From Sphingomonas sp. AP4-R1 (lineage in GTDB: Bacteria > Pseudomonadota > Alphaproteobacteria > Sphingomonadales > Sphingomonadaceae), in NCBI RefSeq assembly GCF_013113735.1, contig NZ_CP053346.1:2680001-2744000 (forward strand): a stretch of DNA of 64,000 nucleotides, in the 5' to 3' direction. The notes under the pieces are model-generated. The model searched no databases. It worked only from the letters and a program-made list of their open reading frames with translations, and was not told the DNA's origin. The position numbers and the translations under genes are program-made. Positions 37,338 to 48,453 of this stretch are shown here, piece after piece (positions within the stretch are counted from its first letter, which is position 1; each line of letters begins with the position of its first letter).

Positions 37338-37413
37338 CGTCATTGCGAGCGCAGCGAAGCAATCCAGTCCCGCACGCTAGGAACTGGATTGCTTCGCTGC
37401 GCTCGCAATGACG
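37338..37413. repeat. Perfect 31-bp inverted repeat, GTCATTGCGAGCG family
   Basis: The 31-base arm starting CGTCATTGCGAGCGCAGCGA at 37338-37368 is inverted exactly at 37383-37413, with a 14-base loop. An identical arm occurs at 60248-60278 and 60292-60322, and a degenerate copy at about 40070-40142. The family is widespread in sphingomonads and resembles REP-type palindromes. Confidence 0.85.
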
Positions 37414-37567
37414 ATGTGCTGGGCGGCGGCGTCCGCATCGAGATCCGTCGGCGGCCGTCGGGCCGCCTCAGACGGGAGGCGCCCGCGAAACGATGCCTGC
37501 GTGGTGCGGGCGTGTCACAACACAGCCTGTTAACGCACACGCCCGTGACGCCACATTGTAACAAGAG

Positions 37568-39505
37568 ATGAGCTCGGCTAATGTTCGTCGGCAATTAACC
37601 CTTCGAGCTTACCAGCCCGATATGCCCGTGCGAACCGCCTCTCTTAAAGACGATAGTGCCGAGGCATTCGCTAAGGCGATTCTCGTCGGTGTCACCTATT
37701 TCTTTGCCGCGCTCTTTTCGCTCGAGCTGAGCAACGGCCTCTTCGGATTTGCACCGATCTGGCCGGCCAATGCGGTGCTGCTCGCCGCAATCCTGCACGG
37801 CGGCCGCCCAGGGCGCCGCTATCTTGTCATCAGTGCGATCGCCAGCATGGCCGCGAACCGCCTTTCGGGTGGCACCTGGCTGATGTGTGCGGGCTTCACC
37901 GTCGCCAACCTGTCCGAGCCGCTGCTCGCCCGCGCGATGGTACGCAGGCTGGGCCTGATGCCCGGCATGCCGACCGTATCGGGGCGATGCCTGGCCCTGT
38001 TCTGTCTGGTCGCGGCGGTCGCGGCCGCCGCCAGCGCCGCCATCGCGACCAATTTCGCGGTCGGCAGCTACGCGATTTTCTTCGCGTCCTGGTTCCTGGC
38101 CGATTGTCTCGGCATGCTCATCATCACGCCGATCGCGATCATGGTCGCGGATGCGCTGGATGAAGGCGCCTGGCAGCGCCTGCGCCGGATCCCGCGCCAA
38201 TATGTGATCGAGGCCGTGCTGCTGCTGTCGCTGGTCACGGTCGCTTCGCTGATCGCCTTCATGGCCAATCGCTATCCGATGCTGTTCCTGCCGCTGGCGG
38301 CGATGATGCTGGTCGTCGTCCGCCTCGGAACGGTCGGCGTCTCGCTCGGCGTGGTGGTGGTCGCCGCGATCGCCACGGTCGCGACGGGCCTCGGCAGCGG
38401 GCCCGTGGTGATGATCCATGTCGGGCGCCTGCAGGAAGTGCTGTGCGTCCAGCTCTATCTGTTCGTTCTGTACGCGGCCTGTCTGCCGTCCACCGCCCTG
38501 CTCGGCGCACAACGTCGCCTGCTGGACGAACTGCGCGAGAAGAACCGCCTGCTCAATCTGGCGGAGGCGGCCGCGCAACTCGGCCACTGGCGGTTCACGG
38601 CGGACAACCGGCAGATGTTCTGTTCGGCCGAAACCTATCGCATCCACGGTGTCGATCCGTCCGGTCCGCCGATCCCGCCCGAGGATGTGTTCGACGTTTA
38701 TTATGTCGACGAGGATCGCGATCGCGTCCGCGCCATCGTCCACGCCGCGATGCTGGAGGGGGAGGGCTATGAATATCGCTCCCGCATCCGCCGCCCGGAT
38801 GGAGAGGTCCGCCATGTCTTCGTGCGTGGCGAGATCCATCGCGATCCGCAGGGCGCGATCGTCGCCATCTTCGGCACGATCCAGGATTGCACGGTCCAGA
38901 CGGAGCAGGAAAGCGCGCTCGATCACGCGCGCATCGCCGCCGAGGAGGCCGCCGCCGCCGCCCGCCTCGCCTCCGAAACCGATGCGCTCACCGGCCTGCC
39001 CAACCGGCGCCAGCTGCTGGTGGTGCTGGATCGCTCGCACCAGCAGGCGCGCGATCTGAATCAGGCGCTGGCGGTCGCCATTCTCGACATCGATCACTTC
39101 AAGCGCGTCAACGACACGTTCGGCCATGTCATCGGCGATCGCGTGTTGCAGCGCGTCGCCCGCGCGGCCGCGTCGGCGCTGCGTGGCTCCGATTTCATCG
39201 GCCGCTTCGGGGGCGAGGAGTTCATCATCGTCCTGCCCAATGCGCCGCTCGATGTGGCGGAGACGATCGCGGACCGGGTCCGCGCCGCGATCGAGGCGGA
39301 TGCGATGGAGGGGCTGGGGGACCGGCCCCGCGTTACGGCCAGCCTTGGCGTCGCCGGCTGGCAGCCGGGCGAGGCGATGACGGCGCTGCTCCAGCGCGCG
39401 GACGAGGCGCTGTACGATGCGAAGCGCGGAGGGCGAAATCTCGTCCGCTGCGCCCAGCGGCGCATCGATGCCGGCCCGGCATCGGATATGATCCGGGAAG
39501 CCTGA
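37568..39505 (+). CDS. MASE1-PAS-GGDEF diguanylate cyclase
   Basis: The 645-residue protein has an N-terminal MASE1-like membrane region with about eight segments (about 35-315), a PAS domain (about 335-450, with a PAC-like EYRSRIRRPDGEVRHVFVRGE), and a C-terminal GGDEF domain (about 475-635) with the active-site RFGGEEF. RGSD lies five residues before the GGEEF, the position of the inhibitory site that binds c-di-GMP. It is expected to make c-di-GMP from GTP in response to a signal at the membrane. There is no EAL domain. ATG 37568 is used; 37622 is an alternative. Confidence 0.93.
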   Translation: MSSANVRRQLTLRAYQPDMPVRTASLKDDSAEAFAKAILVGVTYFFAALFSLELSNGLFGFAPIWPANAVLLAAILHGGRPGRRYLVISAIASMAANRLSGGTWLMCAGFTVANLSEPLLARAMVRRLGLMPGMPTVSGRCLALFCLVAAVAAAASAAIATNFAVGSYAIFFASWFLADCLGMLIITPIAIMVADALDEGAWQRLRRIPRQYVIEAVLLLSLVTVASLIAFMANRYPMLFLPLAAMMLVVVRLGTVGVSLGVVVVAAIATVATGLGSGPVVMIHVGRLQEVLCVQLYLFVLYAACLPSTALLGAQRRLLDELREKNRLLNLAEAAAQLGHWRFTADNRQMFCSAETYRIHGVDPSGPPIPPEDVFDVYYVDEDRDRVRAIVHAAMLEGEGYEYRSRIRRPDGEVRHVFVRGEIHRDPQGAIVAIFGTIQDCTVQTEQESALDHARIAAEEAAAAARLASETDALTGLPNRRQLLVVLDRSHQQARDLNQALAVAILDIDHFKRVNDTFGHVIGDRVLQRVARAAASALRGSDFIGRFGGEEFIIVLPNAPLDVAETIADRVRAAIEADAMEGLGDRPRVTASLGVAGWQPGEAMTALLQRADEALYDAKRGGRNLVRCAQRRIDAGPASDMIREA

Positions 39506-39595
39506 TCCCCAGCGGAGTCAGGTTTTTCGGGGACGGTTCGGCGGGCCGAGGCGCATCGGCACCCGCCGATCGCGCCCCGATCCGGCCGGTCGGGT

Positions 39596-39904
39596 TCAGC
39601 CCTGTTCGACGGCGAACAGCGTGACGCCCTGATATTTCTCGCTGGAGGGATCGAAGATGCTCTCCGGCTCGAACGGCTGATCGGCCGCGACCGCCAGATC
39701 CTGCAGCCCGGTCAGCTTGAACGTCCCGATCTTCACTTCGCGCGGCGGCTGGCCGTCACGCTCCTTCGTCACGGCATCGAGATAGAGTTCGTCGTGGCGC
39801 GTGTAGAGGATGTGGGGCGCGAGGCGCACCTGCGTGCGATTATAGGTGGCCTTCACGCACTTCTTGAGAGCGATGGCCTGGAGGACGAGAGCATTCTGAG
39901 ACAT
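39596..39904 (-). CDS. Conserved small protein, WYL-like
   Basis: The 102-residue protein reads LQAIALKKCVKATYNRTQVRLAPHILYTRHDELYLDAVTKE (given in parts), which resembles the beta-barrel core of a WYL domain without the helix-turn-helix part. WYL domains bind nucleic acids or nucleotides and often control regulators. Its identity is tentative. It stands alone between the diguanylate cyclase gene and the M1 peptidase region. Confidence 0.6.
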   Translation of the reverse strand: MSQNALVLQAIALKKCVKATYNRTQVRLAPHILYTRHDELYLDAVTKERDGQPPREVKIGTFKLTGLQDLAVAADQPFEPESIFDPSSEKYQGVTLFAVEQG

Positions 39905-40069
39905 CGCTGCCAGTTACTCCGCCGCGCCGAGTCGGTTCAAGCCGCTCTTGTGCGTCGCAGCATCAAAAGCTGTAACCGATTGTCTCGTTTCGCCCTGCGT
40001 TCGTCGCGCGGTGTCGCGCTTTAGGCAGAAAACCGCGCTTTTGGGTGGGAAGTGCCTCCACCTTCCCTT

Positions 40070-40142
40070 CGTCATCGCGAGCGGAACGAAGCGATCCAGC
40101 CTCTCGCGCCGGACTGGACCGGTTCGCTGCGCTCGCAATGAT
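40070..40142. repeat. Degenerate GTCATTGCGAGCG palindrome
   Basis: CGTCATCGCGAGCGGAACGA and GTTCGCTGCGCTCGCAATGA, about 35 bases apart, form an imperfect palindrome of the same family as 37338-37413, with several substitutions. It lies between the WYL-like and M1 peptidase genes. Confidence 0.65.
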
Positions 40143-40172
40143 GCAGGGCTGTCTCGACAGCGATAGGTCGCC

Positions 40173-42887
<2,715 letters not shown>

Positions 42888-43028
42888 GACGATCTCCGGG
42901 GAAGTGTATTGCTCGAATAATACGATGGAGGGCCGCATGGCAAGCGGCCGGATACGAAAACGGGCGCCGCAGCCGCGACGCCCGTTTATGGTTTTGGCCG
43001 TGCTCCTGCGTTTGCAGGAGTGCGAAAA

Positions 43029-43328
43029 TCAGAAGATGTCCGGGCCCTTGAAGTTATCCGCATAGGCCTGGATCTTCAGCGCGCGGGGATCGGCGCCGCC
43101 GGTCACGTGGAAGGCGAGGCCGTTGCGCGTCGCATACTCCTTGGCCGCTTCCAGCGTCGGGAAGCCCAGCCGCACCTGATCGCGCGTATCGCCCGATCCT
43201 GCCCAGCCGGTGAGCGGATCGGGGCGCTTGGCCTCGGCCGGCTCATATTCCAGCACCCAGGCGCCTTCGCGGGCGCGGCCGGATTGCATGCTGCTCTTGA
43301 TGCGGGGGCGGATGCGGGCTTGGACCAT
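43029..43328 (-). CDS. ETC complex I subunit (NDUFS4-like)
   Basis: The 99-residue protein contains GRAREGAWVLEYEPAEAKRPDPLTGWAGSGDT (in parts), the mark of the NDUFS4-type accessory subunit of NADH dehydrogenase, with YATRNGLAFHV further on. Alphaproteobacteria carry this supernumerary subunit away from the nuo operon, as here. It supports assembly or stability of complex I at the inner membrane. Confidence 0.9.
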   Translation of the reverse strand: MVQARIRPRIKSSMQSGRAREGAWVLEYEPAEAKRPDPLTGWAGSGDTRDQVRLGFPTLEAAKEYATRNGLAFHVTGGADPRALKIQAYADNFKGPDIF

Positions 43329-43470
43329 GACCCTCTCCCTATCGCGGCCAGCACCGGCGTCAACAGTCGGTTGCAGGCGAGAGCATGTCGATCATCGAGC
43401 CCGTTGCCTTCGAAGAGGAATTTCGACATGATCCGTCTCTGGGGACGGACGTTCAGGCTTGGGGGAAGCC

Positions 43471-43959
43471 ATGACGGACTGGCAGAAGAATACGGCCTCG
43501 GTCATCGCGCTCGTCCTGGTGGCGATCGTCGTGCTGCTGCTGTTGGGCGCTGTGATCATCCTGCCCGTCCTGCAGCCGAAGGGCGACTCGCTGTGGGGCG
43601 GCATCTATCTCGGCGTGATCCTGTCGCAGGCTGATGCGAAGGTGGTCATCGGGGCGCTGCTGGCGATCGTCAGCGTGGGCTCCGCGTTCGCCGGGAAGGC
43701 GAAAACCCCGAACTTACGGATCTATGCGTCGATCGCGTTATGCATCGCTGGGCTTTTGATCTGCGCCGGCCTGTGGGTCATCGTGGATCAACCCGGGATC
43801 GCGCAGCCGCTCTGGGCCTATTCGCCTTTTGACGGGATCCAGAGCAGCGAAGGCCTGCTCACCGCCCATCATCGCTTTCTGGTCGTCGTCAGCGGCTGGC
43901 TGGGGGCGCAGCTGCTGGCGATGCTGGCGATCAAGGCAACCGATGGGAGCGGGGGCTGA
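43471..43959 (+). CDS. Hypothetical membrane protein
   Basis: The 162-residue protein has four hydrophobic segments (about 9-35, 48-72, 80-105 and 132-155). ATG 43471 is preceded by GGGGGAAG; a GTG-type extension from 43459 is less likely. It is coupled to the next gene by TGATG overlap at 43957-43961. I do not recognise a family. Confidence 0.65.
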   Translation: MTDWQKNTASVIALVLVAIVVLLLLGAVIILPVLQPKGDSLWGGIYLGVILSQADAKVVIGALLAIVSVGSAFAGKAKTPNLRIYASIALCIAGLLICAGLWVIVDQPGIAQPLWAYSPFDGIQSSEGLLTAHHRFLVVVSGWLGAQLLAMLAIKATDGSGG

Positions 43960-44843
43960 TGACGGCGCGGATTGGGCTATTGCTGGCCGGGGTACTGTGC
44001 CTTTGTTGCGAGTGGGCGGAGGCCCAGGCATTGCCGCCGCCGGTGCGCACGAAAATCGTCGTCAGATGGCTCGATCGCCAGCCGACCGGGCTGGTCGTCA
44101 TCACCGACGCTGGCGAACTGGATTTTCCCTACGACGCCACGGGCAAGCTGTTTTCCGTCGAGCTTCCCGAGCAGAAGGAGGTGCTGGGATCGTGGACGCT
44201 CGTGGCCCGTTATGGCGGGGCGGCCGTGCCGATTCAGCTGCGCGTGCGGAGGGAAACGCCGAGCCTCGCTTTCTCGCTGCCCCGGCCCGAACCGACGTCC
44301 TGCACCAAACGCGCCGCTGACCGGGTCAGTGTCGCGCAGGACAATGTGCTGGACTCGCTTCGTCTGGCCCTGGAGGCGCGCTATCTGCTTCAGATCCAGA
44401 CGGATGGGTGCGATCTTTCCCTCAAGCAGCGCATCTCGGAGGCGTGGCTCGCCCGCATGAACGAGTTGGTGCGCCGGGCGAACTATTTCGAGATCGGGGA
44501 TGATCTGCGGCAGCAATATCTCGCCGTGAACGCAAGCCGGCAGGGTGCCCGCGTCGCTCTGGCAAGCAGCGTCCGGGTTTCGCAGGGGCTTCAGGCCAAG
44601 GTCGCTTATGAATATCAGGCCGATGCGATCAAGGCAGGCAATCTGGTCGCCGCCGCGTCCATCAACGATGCCCTGATCGAGCAGGCTGCCAAGGATCCCG
44701 CGCTCAGTGCGGGTTTGACCGAGGCGAAAGTCGATCGTCTCAAGCGCGATCGCGATCTGATCAAGATGGCGATCGAGGCTAGCCCCAATCCGATCGGACC
44801 GGGCGCCGTGGCGGCAGCCGTTCCCAAGCCACCGACAAGCTAG
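43959..44843 (+). CDS. Hypothetical secreted protein
   Basis: The 294-residue protein has a signal peptide (about 1-22, LLLAGVLCLCCEWAEA) and then a beta-rich first half (about 25-105) and a helical second half (about 115-285) with a few cysteines. It is coupled to the membrane protein upstream, so the two likely act together in the envelope. No family is recognised, and no enzyme motif is seen. Confidence 0.65.
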   Translation: MTARIGLLLAGVLCLCCEWAEAQALPPPVRTKIVVRWLDRQPTGLVVITDAGELDFPYDATGKLFSVELPEQKEVLGSWTLVARYGGAAVPIQLRVRRETPSLAFSLPRPEPTSCTKRAADRVSVAQDNVLDSLRLALEARYLLQIQTDGCDLSLKQRISEAWLARMNELVRRANYFEIGDDLRQQYLAVNASRQGARVALASSVRVSQGLQAKVAYEYQADAIKAGNLVAAASINDALIEQAAKDPALSAGLTEAKVDRLKRDRDLIKMAIEASPNPIGPGAVAAAVPKPPTS

Positions 44844-44932
44844 AGCCGATCACCTCTGGCGGGATCGGCATCGCTTCGCCGTGCGCGCAATGACGCCTGC
44901 GTCTTGCAAAGACGATCGCCCCTTTGCGGTGG

Positions 44933-47428
44933 TTATCCCCCGCTCGCGCGTTTCGTCCTGAGTGTAGGCGCCGCCCCCGCCGGATCGTCGGGCCAGGGGT
45001 GGCGCGGATAGCGGCCGCGCATCTCTTTCGCCACCGCCGCCCAGCTGCCCGCCCAGAAGCCGGGCAGGTCCTTCGTCGTCTGGATCGGGCGGCCGGCGGG
45101 GGAGGTGAGGCGCAGCGTGAGCGGCGTGGTTCCCACCATCGGGTGGCGGGCGAGGCCGAACAGCTCCTGCACGCGCAATTCCACCGCCGGGCCGCCATCC
45201 GCCGCATAATCGATCGCGTGGCGGTTCCCCAGCGGCGAGGTGAAATGGCCCGGCGCCGCCGCATCCAGCGCGCGCTTGCCGTCCCAGCCCAGCAGAGTTT
45301 CCAGCGCCTCGAACAGGGCCGATCCCGGTACGTCGGCCAGCTTGCGCCGTCCGGTCACCAGAGCGGGTAGCCATTCGTCGATCCGTTCGATCAGCGCCGC
45401 GTCGGACAGGTCCACCGCCGCGCCCGCATAAGCCGCGCGCTGGCGCAGCGCCGTGGCCGCATTGGACCACGGCAGCAGATCGATCCCGTGATCCGCCACC
45501 GCCACCACCAAAGCCTGCCGGATCGCGTCCGGATCGGGCTCGGGATCGGCGCCGCCCGACAGCCGCACCGCGCCCAGCCGCCGCTCGCGCGTGGCGACGA
45601 TGCCACCCGTCGCCTTGTCGAATTTCATATGGCGCTGGGTCTGGATCCGGTCCGCATAGAGCGACTCGATCTCCTTCTGCTCGATCGGCGCGGCCGAGAG
45701 GATGCGCGCGCCGGCCGCCGATCCCTGCGTCTCCGCCACCGCCAGCCATTCGGCCCGCGCCAGCGAGGAGGTGGTATCCAGCCGGAAGCCGCGCCCGCCC
45801 GCCGAAAGCCAGTCCGCCCCGTCACCGCTCCGCCGCCGCGACACGCGATCGGGGAAGGCGAGCGCGACGCACGCGCCAACCTCATCGCCCCTCCCGCTCG
45901 CGGGAGGGGGCGGGGGTGGGCCCGCGCCGTCTCTGTCGGATTGCCCACCTCTCGGTCCGCTCCTGCCGGCGGGAGGGGAGGAAAGGCGCGCCCATCGTTC
46001 CGCCAGCTTGCGCGCGCCATCGGCGCGCTGGCCGCGCTCCGTCCGCCAGCGCCGCAGCCGCACGTCCAGATCGGGATCGTTGCCGCCCAACCCCTGCTCG
46101 GACAGCAGCACCGCCACCTCCGCCGCGGTGCGCGCCATGCCCAGCTCGCCCGCGCGCACCAGCATATGGCCGAGGCGCGGGCCCACCGGCAGCGCTGCCA
46201 CCTGCTTGCCGTGCGCGGTCGGTCGCCCGTCCGTATCGATCATGCCGAATGCCATCAGCCGCGTGCGCGCCTCGGCGATGGCGGGGGCGGGGGGCGGATC
46301 GATCCAGCGCAGGCTGGTGGGGTCGCTCACGCCCCACAGCGCGCAGGCGAGCAGCAAGGCGGAGAGGTCCGCTTCCAGCATTTCGGGCGGATCGTGGGGC
46401 GGGAAGCCCGCCGTCGCCGCCTGCTCCCACAGGCGATAGACGGTGCCCGGCCCCTGTCGCCCGGCGCGGCCCGCGCGCTGCGTCGCGGCCGCCCGGCTGA
46501 CCCGTTCGGTCACGAGCCGGGTCAGCCCGGCCGCGCGATCGTAGCGCGGGCGCCGCGCGAGCCCGCTGTCGATCACGATCCGCACGCCGTCGATCGTCAG
46601 GCTGGTCTCGGCGATGGCGGTCGAGAGGACGAGCTTGCGCCGCCCGTCGCGCTCGGGCTGGATCGCCGCGCGCTGCGCCTGCGGCTCGGCGCTGCCCGAC
46701 AGCAGATGGAGCGCCACGTCGCCGGGGAGGTTTTCCAGCCGCTCGGCTGTGCGTCGTATCTCCGCCACGCCGGGCAGGAAGGCGAGGATGCCGCCCTCGC
46801 GTTCGGCCAGCGCGCGGCGGATCGCGGCGGCCATGTCATCCTCGATCCGGTCGCCCGCGCGGCCGAGATGGACATGCTCGATCGGGAAGCTGCGTCCCTC
46901 GCTCTCGATCACGGGCGCACCCTCCAGCAGGCGCGAGAAGCGTTCGCCGTCCAGCGTGGCGGACATGGCGACGATCCGCAGGTCCGGTCGCAGTGCCGCC
47001 TGCGCGTCCAGCGCGAGCGCGAGGCCGAAATCGCCGTCCAGGCTGCGCTCGTGCACCTCGTCGAACAGCACGGCCGAGATTCCCGCAAGCTCGGGATCGC
47101 TCTGGATCATCTGCACGAAGATGCCCTGCGTCACCGCCAGCATGCGCGTCTGCGCGCTCTGCTTGCTGTCGAGCCGCGTCGCATAGCCGATCCGCCCGCC
47201 GACCTGCTCGCCCGCATTGGCCGCGATCCGCTCGGCGGCGGCGCGTACGGCCAGACGGCGTGGCCCCAGCAGCAGCACGCGGCCGGTGCACCACGGCCGA
47301 TCGAGCAGGGCCGGCGCCACGGCGGTCGTCTTGCCCGCGCCGGGTGGGGCGACGAGCACGGCATTGGGCGCGGCCTCGAGCGCCGCCAGCAGATCGGGCA
47401 GTACGGACAGGATCGGCAATTCGGCCAT
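44933..47428 (-). CDS. hrpB: ATP-dependent helicase HrpB
   Basis: The 831-residue protein is a DEAH-type helicase: Walker A APPGAGKTTAV (about 26-36), LFDEVHERS (about 120-128), SATLDGERFSRLL, and the motif VI QRAGRAGRQGPG, followed by the HrpB C-terminal domain. The family is widespread in bacteria and acts on RNA or RNA-protein complexes. A stretch of about 35 residues beginning ERWARLSSPPAGRSGPRG and rich in Pro and Gly is encoded by a palindromic insertion at 45887-45981, in frame, in a loop between conserved domains. Confidence 0.93.
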   Translation of the reverse strand: MAELPILSVLPDLLAALEAAPNAVLVAPPGAGKTTAVAPALLDRPWCTGRVLLLGPRRLAVRAAAERIAANAGEQVGGRIGYATRLDSKQSAQTRMLAVTQGIFVQMIQSDPELAGISAVLFDEVHERSLDGDFGLALALDAQAALRPDLRIVAMSATLDGERFSRLLEGAPVIESEGRSFPIEHVHLGRAGDRIEDDMAAAIRRALAEREGGILAFLPGVAEIRRTAERLENLPGDVALHLLSGSAEPQAQRAAIQPERDGRRKLVLSTAIAETSLTIDGVRIVIDSGLARRPRYDRAAGLTRLVTERVSRAAATQRAGRAGRQGPGTVYRLWEQAATAGFPPHDPPEMLEADLSALLLACALWGVSDPTSLRWIDPPPAPAIAEARTRLMAFGMIDTDGRPTAHGKQVAALPVGPRLGHMLVRAGELGMARTAAEVAVLLSEQGLGGNDPDLDVRLRRWRTERGQRADGARKLAERWARLSSPPAGRSGPRGGQSDRDGAGPPPPPPASGRGDEVGACVALAFPDRVSRRRSGDGADWLSAGGRGFRLDTTSSLARAEWLAVAETQGSAAGARILSAAPIEQKEIESLYADRIQTQRHMKFDKATGGIVATRERRLGAVRLSGGADPEPDPDAIRQALVVAVADHGIDLLPWSNAATALRQRAAYAGAAVDLSDAALIERIDEWLPALVTGRRKLADVPGSALFEALETLLGWDGKRALDAAAPGHFTSPLGNRHAIDYAADGGPAVELRVQELFGLARHPMVGTTPLTLRLTSPAGRPIQTTKDLPGFWAGSWAAVAKEMRGRYPRHPWPDDPAGAAPTLRTKRASGG
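45887..45981. repeat. Palindromic insertion inside hrpB
   Basis: CCCCTCCCGCTCGCGGGAGG at the left and GCCGGCGGGAGGGGAGG at the right form inverted GC-rich ends around a GC-rich core. The length keeps hrpB in frame. It is unlike the coding sequence on either side, being far richer in Pro/Gly codons. Confidence 0.6.
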
Positions 47429-47486
47429 GGCCTGCCTTTAGGCCAGTGTCGCGCCGGCACGAAAGGCCGCGCGTGTCGCCGTTCGT

Positions 47487-48293
47487 CTAGTGCGCCGTTC
47501 GCCTGAGCGGGCTCCCGTCATCGGCCCGATCTTGTCCGTTCCTCGGCAGGGAATCAAACAGCGTATAATCCGCGGCATACAGACGGCGGACCCGCGCCTC
47601 GGCTTGCGGCGACAGGAGGGTCGATTTCCGGCCCCCGCAATTGATGCGGCCGATCGGTCGCATCAATTGCGGCAGGATCGTCGAAAGCTGCGCGAGATCG
47701 CTCATCGGCAGCAGGCGATCAACCGCCACCGCGCCGGTCTCGTCGGTCACGTACCAGCTTTGCGGGCGGAAGATGTGATCGATCTCGTAGGGCGATCGCG
47801 CCGCCTCCACATGATCCAGCGCATCGTCGACCGAGCGGAAGCGCATGTAGCGGCGCCGCATCCCGTGCGTGATCCGATTGTCCGGCTGGCCCCCGGAAAG
47901 GCCGTAATGATAGGCGGAGAGAAAGCGGTCGGCCGGATCGCGCAGGATCGCGAAGCTCGGCAGACGGGCGAGATCGGGCATCGCCCGGCGATAATAGCGG
48001 ATCGAATTATGCCGGATCTGCATCCGGTAGAGCGCCTCGCTCACCGATTGCCCGGCATTCTTGGGGACATGGACGAACAGCATGCCGGCGCGCTGCACGG
48101 CCGCGAGCCGCTTCCTGCGCTTCTTCCCGACCGGCAGGACGATGCCAAGCTCGCTCGCCCGCTCGTGCACGTCGCTGATCAGGCGCAGCCCCAGCAGGCG
48201 CGCGGCGGCGTAGCGTATCTGTTCGGAGAAATCCTGATGCCACGGATCCGCCACGACGGACCTGGGCGGACGGGTCTGCGCGAACTGCGTCAT
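47487..48293 (-). CDS. Sulfotransferase family protein
   Basis: The 268-residue protein has a PAPS-binding loop FVHVPKNAGQSV (about 73-84) and the 3'-phosphate region FAILRDPADRFLSAYHYG (about 113-130), features of the sulfotransferase family 2 fold. The acceptor is unknown; polysaccharide or lipid substrates are usual. It is a stand-alone minus-strand gene next to hrpB, with no obvious glycan genes around it. Confidence 0.85.
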   Translation of the reverse strand: MTQFAQTRPPRSVVADPWHQDFSEQIRYAAARLLGLRLISDVHERASELGIVLPVGKKRRKRLAAVQRAGMLFVHVPKNAGQSVSEALYRMQIRHNSIRYYRRAMPDLARLPSFAILRDPADRFLSAYHYGLSGGQPDNRITHGMRRRYMRFRSVDDALDHVEAARSPYEIDHIFRPQSWYVTDETGAVAVDRLLPMSDLAQLSTILPQLMRPIGRINCGGRKSTLLSPQAEARVRRLYAADYTLFDSLPRNGQDRADDGSPLRRTAH

Positions 48294-48453
48294 GAGGCCG
48301 GATCACGCCTGCGGCTGAAATCGAGGGGAGGGCGACTAACGCCATGCCGCGCGTGAACGGGCACTGACGGAAATTGCCGCTCGGCCGGAACGCCGGGCGG
48401 CGCTCGTCAGCCGCGACTGGACGCGCTAGCCTCGCCCGAAAGGGAGTGATGTG

